Source: Desmonostoc geniculatum HA4340-LM1
Lineage (GTDB): Bacteria; Cyanobacteriota; Cyanobacteriia; Cyanobacteriales; Nostocaceae
Length of the DNA stretch: 64,000 nucleotides
Reading direction: 5' to 3'
NCBI GenBank assembly: GCA_019359545.1
Contig: JAHHHB010000019.1
Coordinates: 24,215 to 88,214, forward strand
Under the pieces are notes generated by a model that was given only the letters and a program-made list of their open reading frames with translations, was not told the origin of the DNA and did not search any database. Position numbers and translations under genes: made by a program. This document shows, in pieces, positions 54,801-63,880 of the stretch. Each line of letters opens with the position of its first letter. The stretch's first letter is position 1.

Positions 54801-54862
54801 GATAATTTGCACAAAATCAAGCAGGTATACAACGATTGATTTTCCAAATATTCTGACTTCTG
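54801..54862. repeat. 60-bp dispersed segment, copy upstream of devB
   Basis: Shares TTTGCACAAAAT, AGCAG, TTGATTTTCCA and TATTCTGACTTCT in the same order with 36234-36292. Confidence 0.5.
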
Positions 54863-54954
54863 AGTTAGAGAATTCTCTTATTAGTAAACAGTTACTATTA
54901 TTCACTGATTACTTGACGTTAATAACTTTAGGAATTACACATCTAGTACGAAAT

Positions 54955-54982
54955 GTAGGGGCAATTCATGAATTGCCCCTAC
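54955..54982. repeat. 28-bp perfect palindrome
   Basis: GTAGGGGCAATTCA and its complement, with no loop; identical to the palindrome inside the MITE at 12573-12600. Confidence 0.8.
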
Positions 54983-55332
54983 GGTAAATCAAGGCTTTTA
55001 CGTAATTTTTACGTAAGTCTTAAACTTTATCTTTGCGGTAGTGAATCTACTATTACAGTACCGCATCATAGCAGTTTTAGATTTTCAGTAGAGAGGCGAT
55101 ATCTCGTGTCTCTATATCTGAATGCCCCATTAATTGATTCAGAATTCAGAATTCTTCTTCAAATAGCCAGCTACAAGAAGGCATCATTTTGCAAAGCTTT
55201 AGTGTGAGTGTTGAGTGTCGATCGCGCAATGGATTTTAAGCCATAGCCATTGTTTATCCTAAGCAGCTGGCTATTGATTAAAAACCCTTTTTTACTTACA
55301 TCAGCACAATTCAGATAAACGGGCAACATACT

Positions 55333-56757
55333 ATGTTAAGGGTGACTGAGAAGCCAAAGCGAACTGAACAGACATTTAATCCTGAACAACCTAAAATTTG
55401 GTGGGGTATCGCTGTAGCGGTGCCAATAGTAATTGCTGCTGGGGTACTAGGTACAGCTAAAATCGAGCAGCTAAAAAAACTCACTGTATCTGCACCCGTA
55501 ATGCCATCTAGCAATAGCGTTAGTGCTGTGGGGCGTTTGGAACCGCGAGGCGAAGTTGTTAAATTGTCTGCGCCATCCTCAGGATTAGCACCATCGTCAC
55601 GAATTCAGCAACTGCTAGTCAGAGAAGGTGAAAAAGTCAGACAAGGCCAAATTCTGGCAATTTTGGACAACCGCGATACTCAAATAGCCGCACTAGAAGA
55701 AGCAAAAGCCAAAGTCCAAGAAGCCCGTGCTAATTTAGCCCAAGTCAGAGCCGGATCTCCAAGAGATATTCAAGCCCAAAGAGCGGTTATTGCTCGCCTA
55801 CAAGCGCAGTTACTTGGGGAAAAAGATGCTCAGCAAGCAAGTATCACTAGAATTGCAGCTCAGTTGAGTGGAGAAAAACTCGTCCAACAAGCAACTGTAA
55901 ATCGCCTAGAAGCTGAACTTAGCGGGCAAAGAGAGGCTCTCAGAGCAACAGTTACACGTATCCAAGCCGAACAGCGCAATGCTCAAGTGGATGCTGGACG
56001 GTATGATTTTTTATACCGAGAAGGTGCGATTTCTCAGCAGGAACGGGATAGAAGACGCCTGAGTGCGGTTACAGCTAATCAGCAGGTTGCTGAAAGTCAA
56101 GCTACCCTGAAGCAGACATTGGCAACTCTACGACAGCAACTTGCTGAAGCGAGAGCTAATCAAATACAAAATTTAGCAACTTTGCAACAGCAGCTAATTG
56201 AAGCCAAAGTTAACCGTGACAAAACTGTAGCAACTTTGCAAAGACAAATTGAAGAAGAAAAAGCCAAACTCAGCAGACTTTTGGACGTTAGTCCTACTGA
56301 TATGCAAGTAGCCCTGGCCCAAGTTAGTAATGCGATCGCCAATGTTAGAAAAGCTGAAGCAGAACTAAAATTAAGCTACGTTCAAGCGCCAATCGCTGGA
56401 GAAATTTTAAAAATTTATACCAAATCAGGTGAAGCCATAGGTGCAAATGGCATTGCTGAACTTGGGCAAACTAGTCAAATGTTTGTAGTTGCTGAAGTCG
56501 CTGAAGATAGTATTAGTAAAGTGCGTCTCGGTCAAAACGCTACTATCACTAGCGATAATGGAGCATTTAGTGGCGAATTCCAAGGAACTGTCACTGAAAT
56601 TGGCAGAAAAATTGGCAAAAAAGATGTATTGAATACAGATCCAGCAGCAGATGTAGATGCCAGAGTCATAGAAGTTAAAATTGCTCTGTCTCCAGAAGAT
56701 AGTCTGAAAGTTTCTGGTTTAACTTATGCGAAAGTTCTTGTGGAAATTAATAAGTAA
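55333..56757 (+). CDS. devB: DevB-type membrane fusion protein of an ABC exporter
   Basis: 474 residues. One membrane helix at about 22-42 (W-W-G-I-A-V-A-V-P-I-V-I-A-A-G-V). The lipoyl-like segment has V-G-R-L-E-P-R-G-E-V-V-K-L-S-A-P, the conserved DevB start, then a very long coiled coil (about 115-330, with repeated L-S-G-E/L-A-T-L-R-Q-Q units) and the second half (Y-V-Q-A-P-I-A-G-E-I-L-K-I). Together with DevC, DevA and the TolC-like HgdD, such proteins export heterocyst glycolipids. The operon order devB-devC-devA is intact. Several DevBCA paralogues exist in Nostocales, so this may be one of the paralogous exporters. Confidence 0.9.
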   Translation: MLRVTEKPKRTEQTFNPEQPKIWWGIAVAVPIVIAAGVLGTAKIEQLKKLTVSAPVMPSSNSVSAVGRLEPRGEVVKLSAPSSGLAPSSRIQQLLVREGEKVRQGQILAILDNRDTQIAALEEAKAKVQEARANLAQVRAGSPRDIQAQRAVIARLQAQLLGEKDAQQASITRIAAQLSGEKLVQQATVNRLEAELSGQREALRATVTRIQAEQRNAQVDAGRYDFLYREGAISQQERDRRRLSAVTANQQVAESQATLKQTLATLRQQLAEARANQIQNLATLQQQLIEAKVNRDKTVATLQRQIEEEKAKLSRLLDVSPTDMQVALAQVSNAIANVRKAEAELKLSYVQAPIAGEILKIYTKSGEAIGANGIAELGQTSQMFVVAEVAEDSISKVRLGQNATITSDNGAFSGEFQGTVTEIGRKIGKKDVLNTDPAADVDARVIEVKIALSPEDSLKVSGLTYAKVLVEINK

Positions 56758-56781
56758 TTCGTGAGAAAATCATAGTTAATA

Positions 56782-57936
56782 ATGAGTAAAAAAATACCTC
56801 TGTCGTGGCTACAACTAACAAGAGAAAAAACTCGCCTAGCTGTGGCTTTGGCAGGGATTGCTTTTGCTGATATTTTGATGTTTATGCAACTCGGATTTCG
56901 GGATGCTTTGTATTATAGTAACGTTCGATTTCATAACAGCTTGCAGGGTGATATTGTTTTAATTAACAGTCAATCTAGCGCTGTTTTGGCAATGCGAAGC
57001 TTTTCTCAGCGACGATTATATAAAGCTTTAGAGTTGCCAACAGTACAATCAGTACATCCTATATATTTAGATTATACAACCTGGAAAAATCCTGTAACAG
57101 GTCGCCCTCGTAGTATCTTGGTATTTGGTATGAACCCAGAAACTAACCTGGTAAACTTGCCTGGAGTTCCGGAAAATTTAGAAAAACTTAAACTACCAGA
57201 TGTAGTTTTATTTGACCGTTCTTCTAGGGTCGAATATGGGCCGATTGCTGCTGATTATGACCAAGGAAAAACCGTTACAGCAGAAGTAAGAAGGCGGCGA
57301 ATTAAAGTAGTAGGACTATTTACATTAGGTGCATCATTTGGCGCAGACGGTAACTTAGTTACCAGCGATGTTAACTTTCTGCGGATATTCAATACTCGTC
57401 AGAAAGGATTAATTGATATTGGGTTAATTAGATTGAAACCCGGAGCCAATGCTAATGCTGTTGCTGAGGATTTAAAGAAGTATATACCTAAAGAGATAAA
57501 TGTTTTAACTAAACAACAATTTATTGACTTTGAGCGAAATTACTGGGCAAGTAGTACAGCTATCGGGTTTATTTTTACACTCGGAACTATCATGGGTTTT
57601 ATTGTCGGAACTGTAATTGTTTATCAAATCCTTTATACAGAAGTTTCAGATCACTTAGCTGAATACGCTACCCTGAAAGCCATAGGCTATACACAGAAAT
57701 ATTTATTGACAGTCATTCTGCAAGAGGCTTTTCTGCTCGCAGTTTTAGGATATTTACCCGGCATAACTTTTGCTTTATTTATGTATCAAAGCGCAAGGAG
57801 TGCAACACTTTTACCAGTATTCATGAGTTTTGATCGCGCGATAAATGTGTTATTTTTGACCATAATCATGTGCTTTGTTTCTGGCGCGATCGCAGTCCGA
57901 AAATTACGCTCTGCCGATCCAGCAGATATATTTTGA
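56782..57936 (+). CDS. devC: DevC-type ABC exporter permease
   Basis: 384 residues, MacB/FtsX-like. The start P-L-S-W-L-Q-L-T-R-E-K-T-R-L-A-V-A-L-A-G-I is the conserved DevC N-terminus. TM1 lies at about 15-40, a large extracytoplasmic domain at 45-250 and three C-terminal helices at about 255-285, 305-330 and 345-370. It forms the membrane pore with DevA as ATPase and DevB as adaptor. It starts 24 bp after devB. Confidence 0.92.
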   Translation: MSKKIPLSWLQLTREKTRLAVALAGIAFADILMFMQLGFRDALYYSNVRFHNSLQGDIVLINSQSSAVLAMRSFSQRRLYKALELPTVQSVHPIYLDYTTWKNPVTGRPRSILVFGMNPETNLVNLPGVPENLEKLKLPDVVLFDRSSRVEYGPIAADYDQGKTVTAEVRRRRIKVVGLFTLGASFGADGNLVTSDVNFLRIFNTRQKGLIDIGLIRLKPGANANAVAEDLKKYIPKEINVLTKQQFIDFERNYWASSTAIGFIFTLGTIMGFIVGTVIVYQILYTEVSDHLAEYATLKAIGYTQKYLLTVILQEAFLLAVLGYLPGITFALFMYQSARSATLLPVFMSFDRAINVLFLTIIMCFVSGAIAVRKLRSADPADIF

Positions 57937-58031
57937 AGAAGAACTCAGAATCAATTAGTGGCGGCTCTCAATCCCCCACTCTGTTACAAGCAGTTCCGTC
58001 TCGGAACTGCTAAATCCTAACTAACAAATTT

Positions 58032-58742
58032 ATGAAGAGACAAGAACCTGTAATTGCCATTAGAAATCTCAATCATTACTATGGCAAAGGCGCACTGAAA
58101 AAACAAATTTTATTTGACATCAACCTAGAAATTTATTCTGGTGAAATTGTAATTATGACCGGGCCATCGGGTTCAGGTAAAACAACATTACTGAGCTTGA
58201 TTGGTGGTTTGCGGTCTGTACAAGAGGGAAGTTTGAAATTTTTGGGTGAAGAACTCTTTGGTGTCAGTCAAAACAAACTGGTGCAGATGCGACGTAGCAT
58301 TGGCTATATTTTCCAAGCTCACAATTTGCTGGGGTTCTTGACGGCCAGGCAAAACGTACAAATGGCAGTAGAATTAAACGATCGCATTTCTCAAGCAGAA
58401 GCAGTAGCTAAATCAGAAATGATGCTGCGGGCTGTTGGTTTAGAAGAAAGAGTTAATTATTACCCAGACAATCTTTCTGGAGGTCAAAAACAAAGAATTG
58501 CGATCGCCCGCGCCTTAGTGAATCGTCCTCCCCTAGTGCTAGCTGACGAACCAACAGCCGCATTAGACAAACAATCAGGACGCGATGTCGTAGAAATAAT
58601 GCAGAGCCTAGCTAAAAATCAGGGAACTACTATCTTGTTAGTTACACACGACAACCGCATTTTAGACATCGCCGATCGCATTATAGAAATGGAAGATGGC
58701 CTGTTAACCCGTAATTCCTCAAATACAGTGATTCAGTCATAA
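58032..58742 (+). CDS. devA: DevA-type ABC exporter ATPase
   Basis: 236 residues. Walker A is G-P-S-G-S-G-K-T-T (44-52), the signature is L-S-G-G-Q-K-Q-R-I-A-I-A-R and Walker B is L-V-L-A-D-E-P-T. The H-loop is T-H-D. LolD/MacB-like subfamily. A 95-bp gap with a GTTCCGTCTCGGAAC hairpin separates it from devC, but the order and direction support one operon. Confidence 0.93.
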   Translation: MKRQEPVIAIRNLNHYYGKGALKKQILFDINLEIYSGEIVIMTGPSGSGKTTLLSLIGGLRSVQEGSLKFLGEELFGVSQNKLVQMRRSIGYIFQAHNLLGFLTARQNVQMAVELNDRISQAEAVAKSEMMLRAVGLEERVNYYPDNLSGGQKQRIAIARALVNRPPLVLADEPTAALDKQSGRDVVEIMQSLAKNQGTTILLVTHDNRILDIADRIIEMEDGLLTRNSSNTVIQS

Positions 58743-58790
58743 TTTTGATGTCATTTGTCTTTTGTCGTTTGTCATTTGTCCTTCGTTCTT

Positions 58791-58862
58791 TGACCAATGA
58801 CCAATGACTAATGACCAATGACTAATGACCAATGACTAATGACCAATGACCAATGACCAATA
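58791..58862. repeat. Heptamer tandem repeat (ATGACCA/ATGACTA)
   Basis: About ten copies of 7-bp units alternating TGACCAA and TGACTAA, following a TTTGTC-rich lead-in. Short tandemly repeated repetitive DNA of this kind is typical of Nostocales. It separates devA from the convergent minus-strand gene. Confidence 0.85.
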
Positions 58863-58869
58863 ACAATTA

Positions 58870-59688
58870 CTATTTAGCCGAACCTGATTTTTTCATTCCA
58901 GGTTGATTTGGTGGAGTTGGAGCATTCGGTTGGCGGCTAGTGCGAAAAGTCACATTCACGCCTTCATTTGATTGCTCCAGCACCAGTAAAGGCGTAGGCT
59001 TAGCCTTTTGATCCCAATGCATACTCGCAATCCGACCTTGAATTGTTGGTTGCCAACTATCTTCATCATCTATAGGACTTAAATAAGTTTCTATACAATC
59101 AATAATTTGGCTAATAGTTGCGGAAGTTGCTTGCGTCGGTAACTTCATTAACCGGACTTGGATACGAAACAGTACACGCTTAGCAGGGTTTGGGGGAGTA
59201 CCAGTTTCATACTCTACATCAAAAGTTTCATCCACTTGACGACCAGCACTATTAGCAATTCCAACCGATCCTTGTTGGGCTTGATTTGGACGCAGCGCTT
59301 GAGAAATTTTATCTTTGACCTTAATCTTTACTTGATTAAGAATCGCAAAGTGAAACACCTCCTCTGACATCCGCATTCGCAGATAATCTAGGTTAAAATC
59401 CCGTGAGTTCACCAAATCGGGATTAGTTTCCATTTTGCGAATTGTTTCCAGGGCTAGCTTAAATTTTTTTTCTAATTCTCGCGCCCGGAATTGTTCAAAC
59501 TTAAGTTTTTTCTCCAGTTGATTCATCTGGAGTTTACCATAGACAATCAAAGCAATCACCACTAAAGCCAGTCCTCCAGACGTTATCACCAAGAATGGTG
59601 GTATTTGAGGATTACTTGCTGGCACTTCCTGGGATGCCTTTTTAGTCTTTGTCCCGGAGGATTGGGCAAGAAACATCGAAGTAGGCAT
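58870..59688 (-). CDS. Conserved single-pass membrane protein with coiled coil
   Basis: 272 residues. Membrane helix at about 31-50 (P-F-L-V-I-T-S-G-G-L-A-L-V-V-I-A-L-I-V-Y), coiled coil at about 53-90 (L-E-K-K-L-K-F-E-Q-F-R-A-R-E-L-E-K-K), then a soluble domain with D-Y-L-R-M-R-M-S-E-E-V-F-H-F-A-I and C-I-E-T-Y-L-S-P. Proline-rich C-terminus. I know of no function; the pattern suggests a cyanobacterial envelope protein. Confidence 0.7.
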   Translation of the reverse strand: MPTSMFLAQSSGTKTKKASQEVPASNPQIPPFLVITSGGLALVVIALIVYGKLQMNQLEKKLKFEQFRARELEKKFKLALETIRKMETNPDLVNSRDFNLDYLRMRMSEEVFHFAILNQVKIKVKDKISQALRPNQAQQGSVGIANSAGRQVDETFDVEYETGTPPNPAKRVLFRIQVRLMKLPTQATSATISQIIDCIETYLSPIDDEDSWQPTIQGRIASMHWDQKAKPTPLLVLEQSNEGVNVTFRTSRQPNAPTPPNQPGMKKSGSAK

Positions 59689-59778
59689 GGTTGTGAAACT
59701 GAAAAACTTGACTCCTGAACTTTAGGATGCCCAAATTTTCAACGCCATCTTGCTGTATTATTAATACTTTTTACTAAG

Positions 59779-59937
59779 CGATCGGGGACTGGGGATTGGG
59801 GACTGGGGAGATGAGGGGGATGAGGGGGATGAGGAAGTGTGGGGAGATTGTAAAAAAGCTTTTCACCCATGCTCAATGCCCAATGCCCAATGCCCAATGC
59901 CCAGTCCCCAGTCCCTAGTACCCAATCCCCAATCCCA
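59779..59937. repeat. Short tandem repeats between divergent genes
   Basis: GGGGACTGGGGATT units, GATGAGGGGGATGAGGGG units, then four AATGCCC units and CCCCAGTCCC units, extending up to the start codon of the HAD gene. Confidence 0.8.
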
Positions 59938-59938
59938 T

Positions 59939-60712
59939 ATGCCAAAACATTTAAGCCTTACTGCCTTGAGCAATATTCGTCTCGTTGCCACAGATATGGA
60001 TGGCACCCTGACTAGACGAGGAAAATTTACTCCCGCACTGCTGCAAGCTTTAGAGGATTTAGCAGCAGCTAACATTAAGGTACTGATTGTCACGGGACGT
60101 TCTGCTGGGTGGGTGAGTGGATTAAGTAGCTTGATGCCAGTGGCAGGTGCTATGGCAGAAAATGGCGGTTTGTATTTTCCGCCTGGAAACCAGAAACCAG
60201 TGGTCTTAACATCCATTCCCGATTTAGCTAAGCATCGCCAGCACTTGGCTATAACTTTTGAAAAGTTACAAACTCAATTTCCCCAAATTCAGGAATCTGT
60301 TGATAATCGCTTTCGCATCACCGATTGGACTTTTGACGTGGCTGCTTTAAGTCAAGATGAACTACAAACCCTAGATTATCTCTGTCAACAAATGGGTTGG
60401 GGATTTACCTACAGTAACGTCCAGTGTCACATTAAACCCCAAGGCCAAGATAAAGCCGTGGGATTGTTGCAGGTATTACGCGAATACTTGCCTGATTACT
60501 CACCAGAAGAAATTGTCACCGTAGGCGATAGTCCCAATGATGAAAGTTTATTCGATCGCCGTTATTTTCCTATTTCTGTAGGCGTGGCAAATGTCCTCGA
60601 ATATGCAGATAAATTACAACATCAGCCTGTTTACATTACCACTGCTGCCGAAGGCGAAGGATTTTGCGAATTATCTAGTTACATTTTCCAAAGCTTCCAC
60701 ATCCCAAATTAG
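59939..60712 (+). CDS. HAD-IIB family phosphatase
   Basis: 257 residues from ATG 59939; a longer frame from 59837 only reads short repeats. Motif I is D19-M-D-G-T, motif II V-T-G-R-S-A, then a type IIB cap, motif III K near Q-D-K-A-V-G and motif IV V-G-D-S-P-N-D. Members include Cof-type, sucrose-6-phosphate and mannosyl-3-phosphoglycerate phosphatases. The substrate cannot be set from sequence. No sugar synthase is adjacent. Confidence 0.85.
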   Translation: MPKHLSLTALSNIRLVATDMDGTLTRRGKFTPALLQALEDLAAANIKVLIVTGRSAGWVSGLSSLMPVAGAMAENGGLYFPPGNQKPVVLTSIPDLAKHRQHLAITFEKLQTQFPQIQESVDNRFRITDWTFDVAALSQDELQTLDYLCQQMGWGFTYSNVQCHIKPQGQDKAVGLLQVLREYLPDYSPEEIVTVGDSPNDESLFDRRYFPISVGVANVLEYADKLQHQPVYITTAAEGEGFCELSSYIFQSFHIPN

Positions 60713-60763
60713 CGAGAATTCAGGCTTGCTCTACAATAATCTTGTAGCACTGATTTTACAACC

Positions 60764-61462
60764 ATGACTGCGACTCTACCTGTTAATGTCGAATCAGAAA
60801 TCTTCTACCCCAGTGCTGATGGTCAACCAGTGGCAGAAACCTACGACCACCTTTATGCTTTATTAACTACCTTAGAAGTACTCAAACAGTATTTGGCAGA
60901 CCGTCAGGCAACAGTATTAGCCAATCAATTTCTTTACTATGCACAGGGTTTTCCCAAGTTACGGGTAGCCCCAGACGTGATGGTGATTTTTGATGTTGCA
61001 CCAGGTGGTAGGGACAACTATAAAATTTGGGAAGAGGGTCAAGTCCCAACAGTAATTTTTGAAATGACATCCTTTGGTACTAAAGGACAGGACGAAATTT
61101 TCAAAAAGACCCTGTATGAGCAGCTGGGTGTTAAAGAATACTGGCTATTTGACCCGAAAACCGAGTGGGTAGAACAACAGTTACGCGGCTATCGGCTGCG
61201 GGGAGAAATCTACGAACCTATAGAGGATGGACGCAGTGAACCCCTACAACTGCGTTTAGCGATCGAAGGAAAGCTAATTGCGTTTTATCGAGAGGACACA
61301 GGGGAAAAATTATTAATTGCCGATGAATTGATAGAAGCTTTACGGCAGGAAGTTTTAGCAAGGCAACAGGCAGAACAACGTGCAGAACAAGCGCAATTGG
61401 AAATAGAAAAGCTAAAGGCAAAGTTGCGATCGCTCAACATAGACCCTGATAGCATTGAGTAA
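60764..61462 (+). CDS. Uma2 family (PD-(D/E)xK-like) protein
   Basis: 232 residues. The nuclease-like core reads A-P-D-V-M-V-I-F-D (about 67-75), V-I-F-E-M-T-S (100-106), then K-K-T-L-Y-E-Q-L-G-V-K-E-Y-W-L-F-D-P. The C-terminus is a Gln/Glu-rich coiled coil (about 195-225). Uma2 (DUF820) proteins are greatly expanded in cyanobacteria; they are predicted nucleases without a proven role. Confidence 0.9.
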   Translation: MTATLPVNVESEIFYPSADGQPVAETYDHLYALLTTLEVLKQYLADRQATVLANQFLYYAQGFPKLRVAPDVMVIFDVAPGGRDNYKIWEEGQVPTVIFEMTSFGTKGQDEIFKKTLYEQLGVKEYWLFDPKTEWVEQQLRGYRLRGEIYEPIEDGRSEPLQLRLAIEGKLIAFYREDTGEKLLIADELIEALRQEVLARQQAEQRAEQAQLEIEKLKAKLRSLNIDPDSIE

Positions 61463-61485
61463 ATTTTTTTGTACCTTATAATTAC

Positions 61486-61507
61486 GTTAGCGCAGCGGGG
61501 CGTAGCC
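61486..61507. repeat. GGCTACGCCCCGCTGCGCTAAC block, inverted copy
   Basis: Reverse complement of the blocks at 39704-39725 and 41452-41473. Confidence 0.75.
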
Positions 61508-61682
61508 CATTACGAATTACGAATTATTATCAAGTCAAATTTATTACTTTAGACATATTACAATAGGTGGATGTCTAACGGGTTGCAATCTATCTCCCAG
61601 AGAGGCTAAGAGACTAACAGATATTTCAAAAAAACAGGTTAGCCTTTGATTTCCAACTTCCACGAGAAAGTACACAGCCAAA

Positions 61683-61797
61683 TATAGTACTCTTACTTGA
61701 TTTTTGAAAAAACTTGCCTTCAACTCAAAAGCTGATTCCCCATTCCCTACTCCCTGCCCACACAAATAAGTTCAAAAATCAAAGCGGATCGCTATAT
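61683..61797. mobile_element. MITE of the TATAG...TTGATTTTTGAA family
   Basis: Left end TATAGTACTCTTACTTGATTT then TTGAA, and right end TTCAAAAATCAAAGCGGATCG then CTATATA, give imperfect inverted repeats; about 115 bp. Related to 51049-51202 and 63874. Confidence 0.6.
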
Positions 61798-61837
61798 AGA
61801 GTCAATAATTTACCTTTAAATATTGAGGTATAAAATC

Positions 61838-62005
61838 ATGCAAGAAATTGAGAGATTCTTTGGTAACTTATTCAGTAGCATACTCAACCGCTTTAAATAT
61901 TCTGCAATGGACGCTACTGAGCGAAAAATCAAAGAAACCGTCGATCAACAGGTTGAACAACATCGACAAAGATCCAAGCCTAAGGATCAAGAAGACCGCC
62001 AGTAG
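61838..62005 (+). CDS. Small hypothetical protein
   Basis: 55 residues from ATG 61838 with GAGG about 9 bases upstream. Sequence features are I-E-R-F-F-G-N-L-F-S-S-I-L-N-R-F, an amphipathic helix, followed by charged E-R-K-I-K-E-T-V-D-Q-Q-V-E-Q. It could be a small membrane-surface helix protein. I recognise no family. Confidence 0.5.
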   Translation: MQEIERFFGNLFSSILNRFKYSAMDATERKIKETVDQQVEQHRQRSKPKDQEDRQ

Positions 62006-62114
62006 AAAAATCTTTCGGTGGGAAATTTAAATCGGGGAATACTGGTAACTATTAATACTATTAAAGTAACCAGTAATACCGTTGACGAAAATCTTTACAA
62101 CATATTTATCGACT

Positions 62115-62142
62115 GTAGGGGCGTACAACTGTACGCTCCTAC
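62115..62142. repeat. GTAGGGGCGTACA palindrome
   Basis: GTAGGGGCGTACA (62115-62127) and TGTACGCTCCTAC (62130-62142), one mismatch. It lies just before the degraded kinase fragment. Confidence 0.7.
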
Positions 62143-62184
62143 ATTTGTATATGTATTAAATATTTGTTACCACAGAAGGGCGTG

Positions 62185-62637
62185 GCGATCGCTTATCATC
62201 CACGCGATCGCTTTGCCACAGCCAGAGAAATGCTAGACGCCTTGCAATTTGGGTCAATTCCTCCAACAGTACCTTACAATCAACCACCAGTAGCACCAAC
62301 AATACCCTACAACCAACCGCCAGTTCATCCAACAATACCTTACAACCAACAGCCAGTAGTTAACGTACAGCCTCCCCCAACACTGCAAAATACAGTTGCT
62401 GTTAGTCCAGGTTCTGCTAGTCAACCTACCAATCAAAATAACGGACAGAAGGGAATGCTTCTCGGTAGTTTAATAGCTGGTGGTTTAATTGGTAGTTCTA
62501 TAGTTATTGGTTTTGCTCTCAATAAATCAAATCAACCAGCAACGCAGTCTACATGGCAAACAATCACCTAGTTCTGTGCGTTTCTCACTTTTATGGGATC
62601 GGGGAAATAGTAGATGGGTTGTAACTGGTGCTAAGTA
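62185..62637 (+). pseudogene. Degraded C-terminal fragment of a Ser/Thr protein kinase
   Basis: The frame opens with I-A-Y-H-P-R-D-R-F-A-T-A-R-E-M-L-D-A-L-Q, the last helix of a PknB-like kinase domain. A repetitive linker (three P-Y-N-Q-P/Q-P-V units) and a membrane helix (L-L-G-S-L-I-A-G-G-L-I-G) follow, with a stop at 62569. A further stretch, S-S-V-R-F-S-L-L-W-D-R-G-N...W-V-V-T-G-A-K, continues in another frame to about 62637. The catalytic lobes are absent and the tail is frameshifted, so this is a remnant. Confidence 0.7.
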
Positions 62638-62887
62638 AATGCTTCAGCAATAGTTTCAAAAAGCAGGTCAAAACTTAGGCAAACGATAAGGTAAACCCTG
62701 ATTTTCTGGCCAGGGCAATTCATGAATTTTGCGTACAAATCGCTGCATCTCACGTAATTAGCAACTACTATCGGTCTTTCACCGGACATGAGATTGCCTA
62801 TCTCTATCTCGTCAAAGTATCTGATGTACATTTAGAAAGGGCTATGTCTGACGACAAGCCTCAGCTTGTCTTTGGTTGTAATCTTTC
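62638..62887. other. Leader of the kinase gene
   Basis: 250 bp with a CAATTCATGAATT repeat relic near 62716 and CTGACGACAAGCCTCAGCTTGTC near 62848. No gene. Confidence 0.4.
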
Positions 62888-63880
62888 ATGACAACAACGT
62901 TGCTGAACAATCGCTATCAAGTTATCCAGGTAATCGGTGCTGGTGGGTTTGGCGAAACCTTCCTCGCAGAAGACACCCACATGCCTTCTGGGCGCCGATG
63001 TGTAATCAAGCAACTCAAACCCATAACCAATAATGACCCACAAACTTACCAAATAATCCAAGAACGGTTTAAGAGAGAAGCAGCAACCTTGGAGTATTTG
63101 GGTGAAAGTTGTAACCAAATTCCCAAACTCTACGCTTATTTTTCTGAAAACGGGCAATTTTACCTCGTCCAAGAATGGATTCACGGACAAACCCTGACAA
63201 AAATTGTCGAAGCTAAAGGATTTGAAAGTGAAACTGCTGTTCGGGAAATCCTCTTGAGTCTGCTATCAGTCTTGGATTATGTCCACAGCAAAGGCATCAT
63301 TCACCGGGATATCAAGCCTGAGAACATCATTATCCGTTCTGTGGATGGCAAGCCAGTTTTGATTGATTTTGGTGCAGTCAAAGAAACAATTCGTTCAGTG
63401 GTGACTTCTCCAGGATACCCCACGCGATCGCTCGTTATTGGTACGCCTGGGTATATGCCTAGCGAACAAGCCGTTGGGCGTCCAGTTTACGCCACTGATA
63501 TCTACAGTTTAGGCTTGACGGCAATTTATCTGCTGACTGGCAAACACCCGCAAGAACTACAAACCGATTTGCAAAGTGGCGAAATACTTTGGCAACAGCA
63601 CGTCCCTAATGTGTCTGCTGAATTGGCACAGGTACTGAATCAGGCAATTAAACCTCATGCAGGCGATCGCTACAGTACTGCGAGTAAAATGCTACATGCG
63701 TTGCAGTCCCCTAGTTATATTGTCCCAGAATCACCTACAACTGCCAACACAATCAGCTTGTCTGGCACTGCCACACCAACTCGACAAACCCAGCCATTGT
63801 ATTCCTCCCAAAAAACTTCAATTTCCACTCCTGGAAACTGGCAAAAACCTGCTGTAATTCTTGGTAGCTTGTTACTATAG
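62888..63880 (+). CDS. PknB-like Ser/Thr protein kinase, truncated in its membrane segment
   Basis: 330 residues. Kinase motifs are complete: G17-A-G-G-F-G, the ATP-binding Lys in V-I-K41-Q-L, H139-R-D-I-K-P-E-N, D160-F-G and the activation loop V-I-G-T-P-G-Y-M-P-S-E-Q. A Ser/Thr-rich linker follows from about 280. The protein ends after V-I-L-G-S-L-L-L, where related kinases go on with a membrane helix and an extracytoplasmic tail. The stop TAG lies inside ACTATAG, the end of a MITE of the family at 51049. The kinase should be catalytically active but soluble. Confidence 0.85.
   Translation: MTTTLLNNRYQVIQVIGAGGFGETFLAEDTHMPSGRRCVIKQLKPITNNDPQTYQIIQERFKREAATLEYLGESCNQIPKLYAYFSENGQFYLVQEWIHGQTLTKIVEAKGFESETAVREILLSLLSVLDYVHSKGIIHRDIKPENIIIRSVDGKPVLIDFGAVKETIRSVVTSPGYPTRSLVIGTPGYMPSEQAVGRPVYATDIYSLGLTAIYLLTGKHPQELQTDLQSGEILWQQHVPNVSAELAQVLNQAIKPHAGDRYSTASKMLHALQSPSYIVPESPTTANTISLSGTATPTRQTQPLYSSQKTSISTPGNWQKPAVILGSLLL

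Larger units (their letters stand above)
54466..55332. other. Intergenic region upstream of devB
   Basis: About 870 bp. It holds GACACAGTGACACAGTGACGCGG repeats near 54612, the dispersed 60-bp segment at 54801-54862 (shared with 36234-36292) and a 28-bp perfect palindrome at 54955-54982. Frames at 54781-55207 are not protein-like. Promoters of devBCA should be here; no NtcA site (GTA-N8-TAC with a -10) was convincingly found. Confidence 0.45.

Noticed and set aside
58791..58862. Possible CRISPR-like array
   Set aside because: The units are 7-bp tandem repeats without spacers; this is short tandem repeat DNA.
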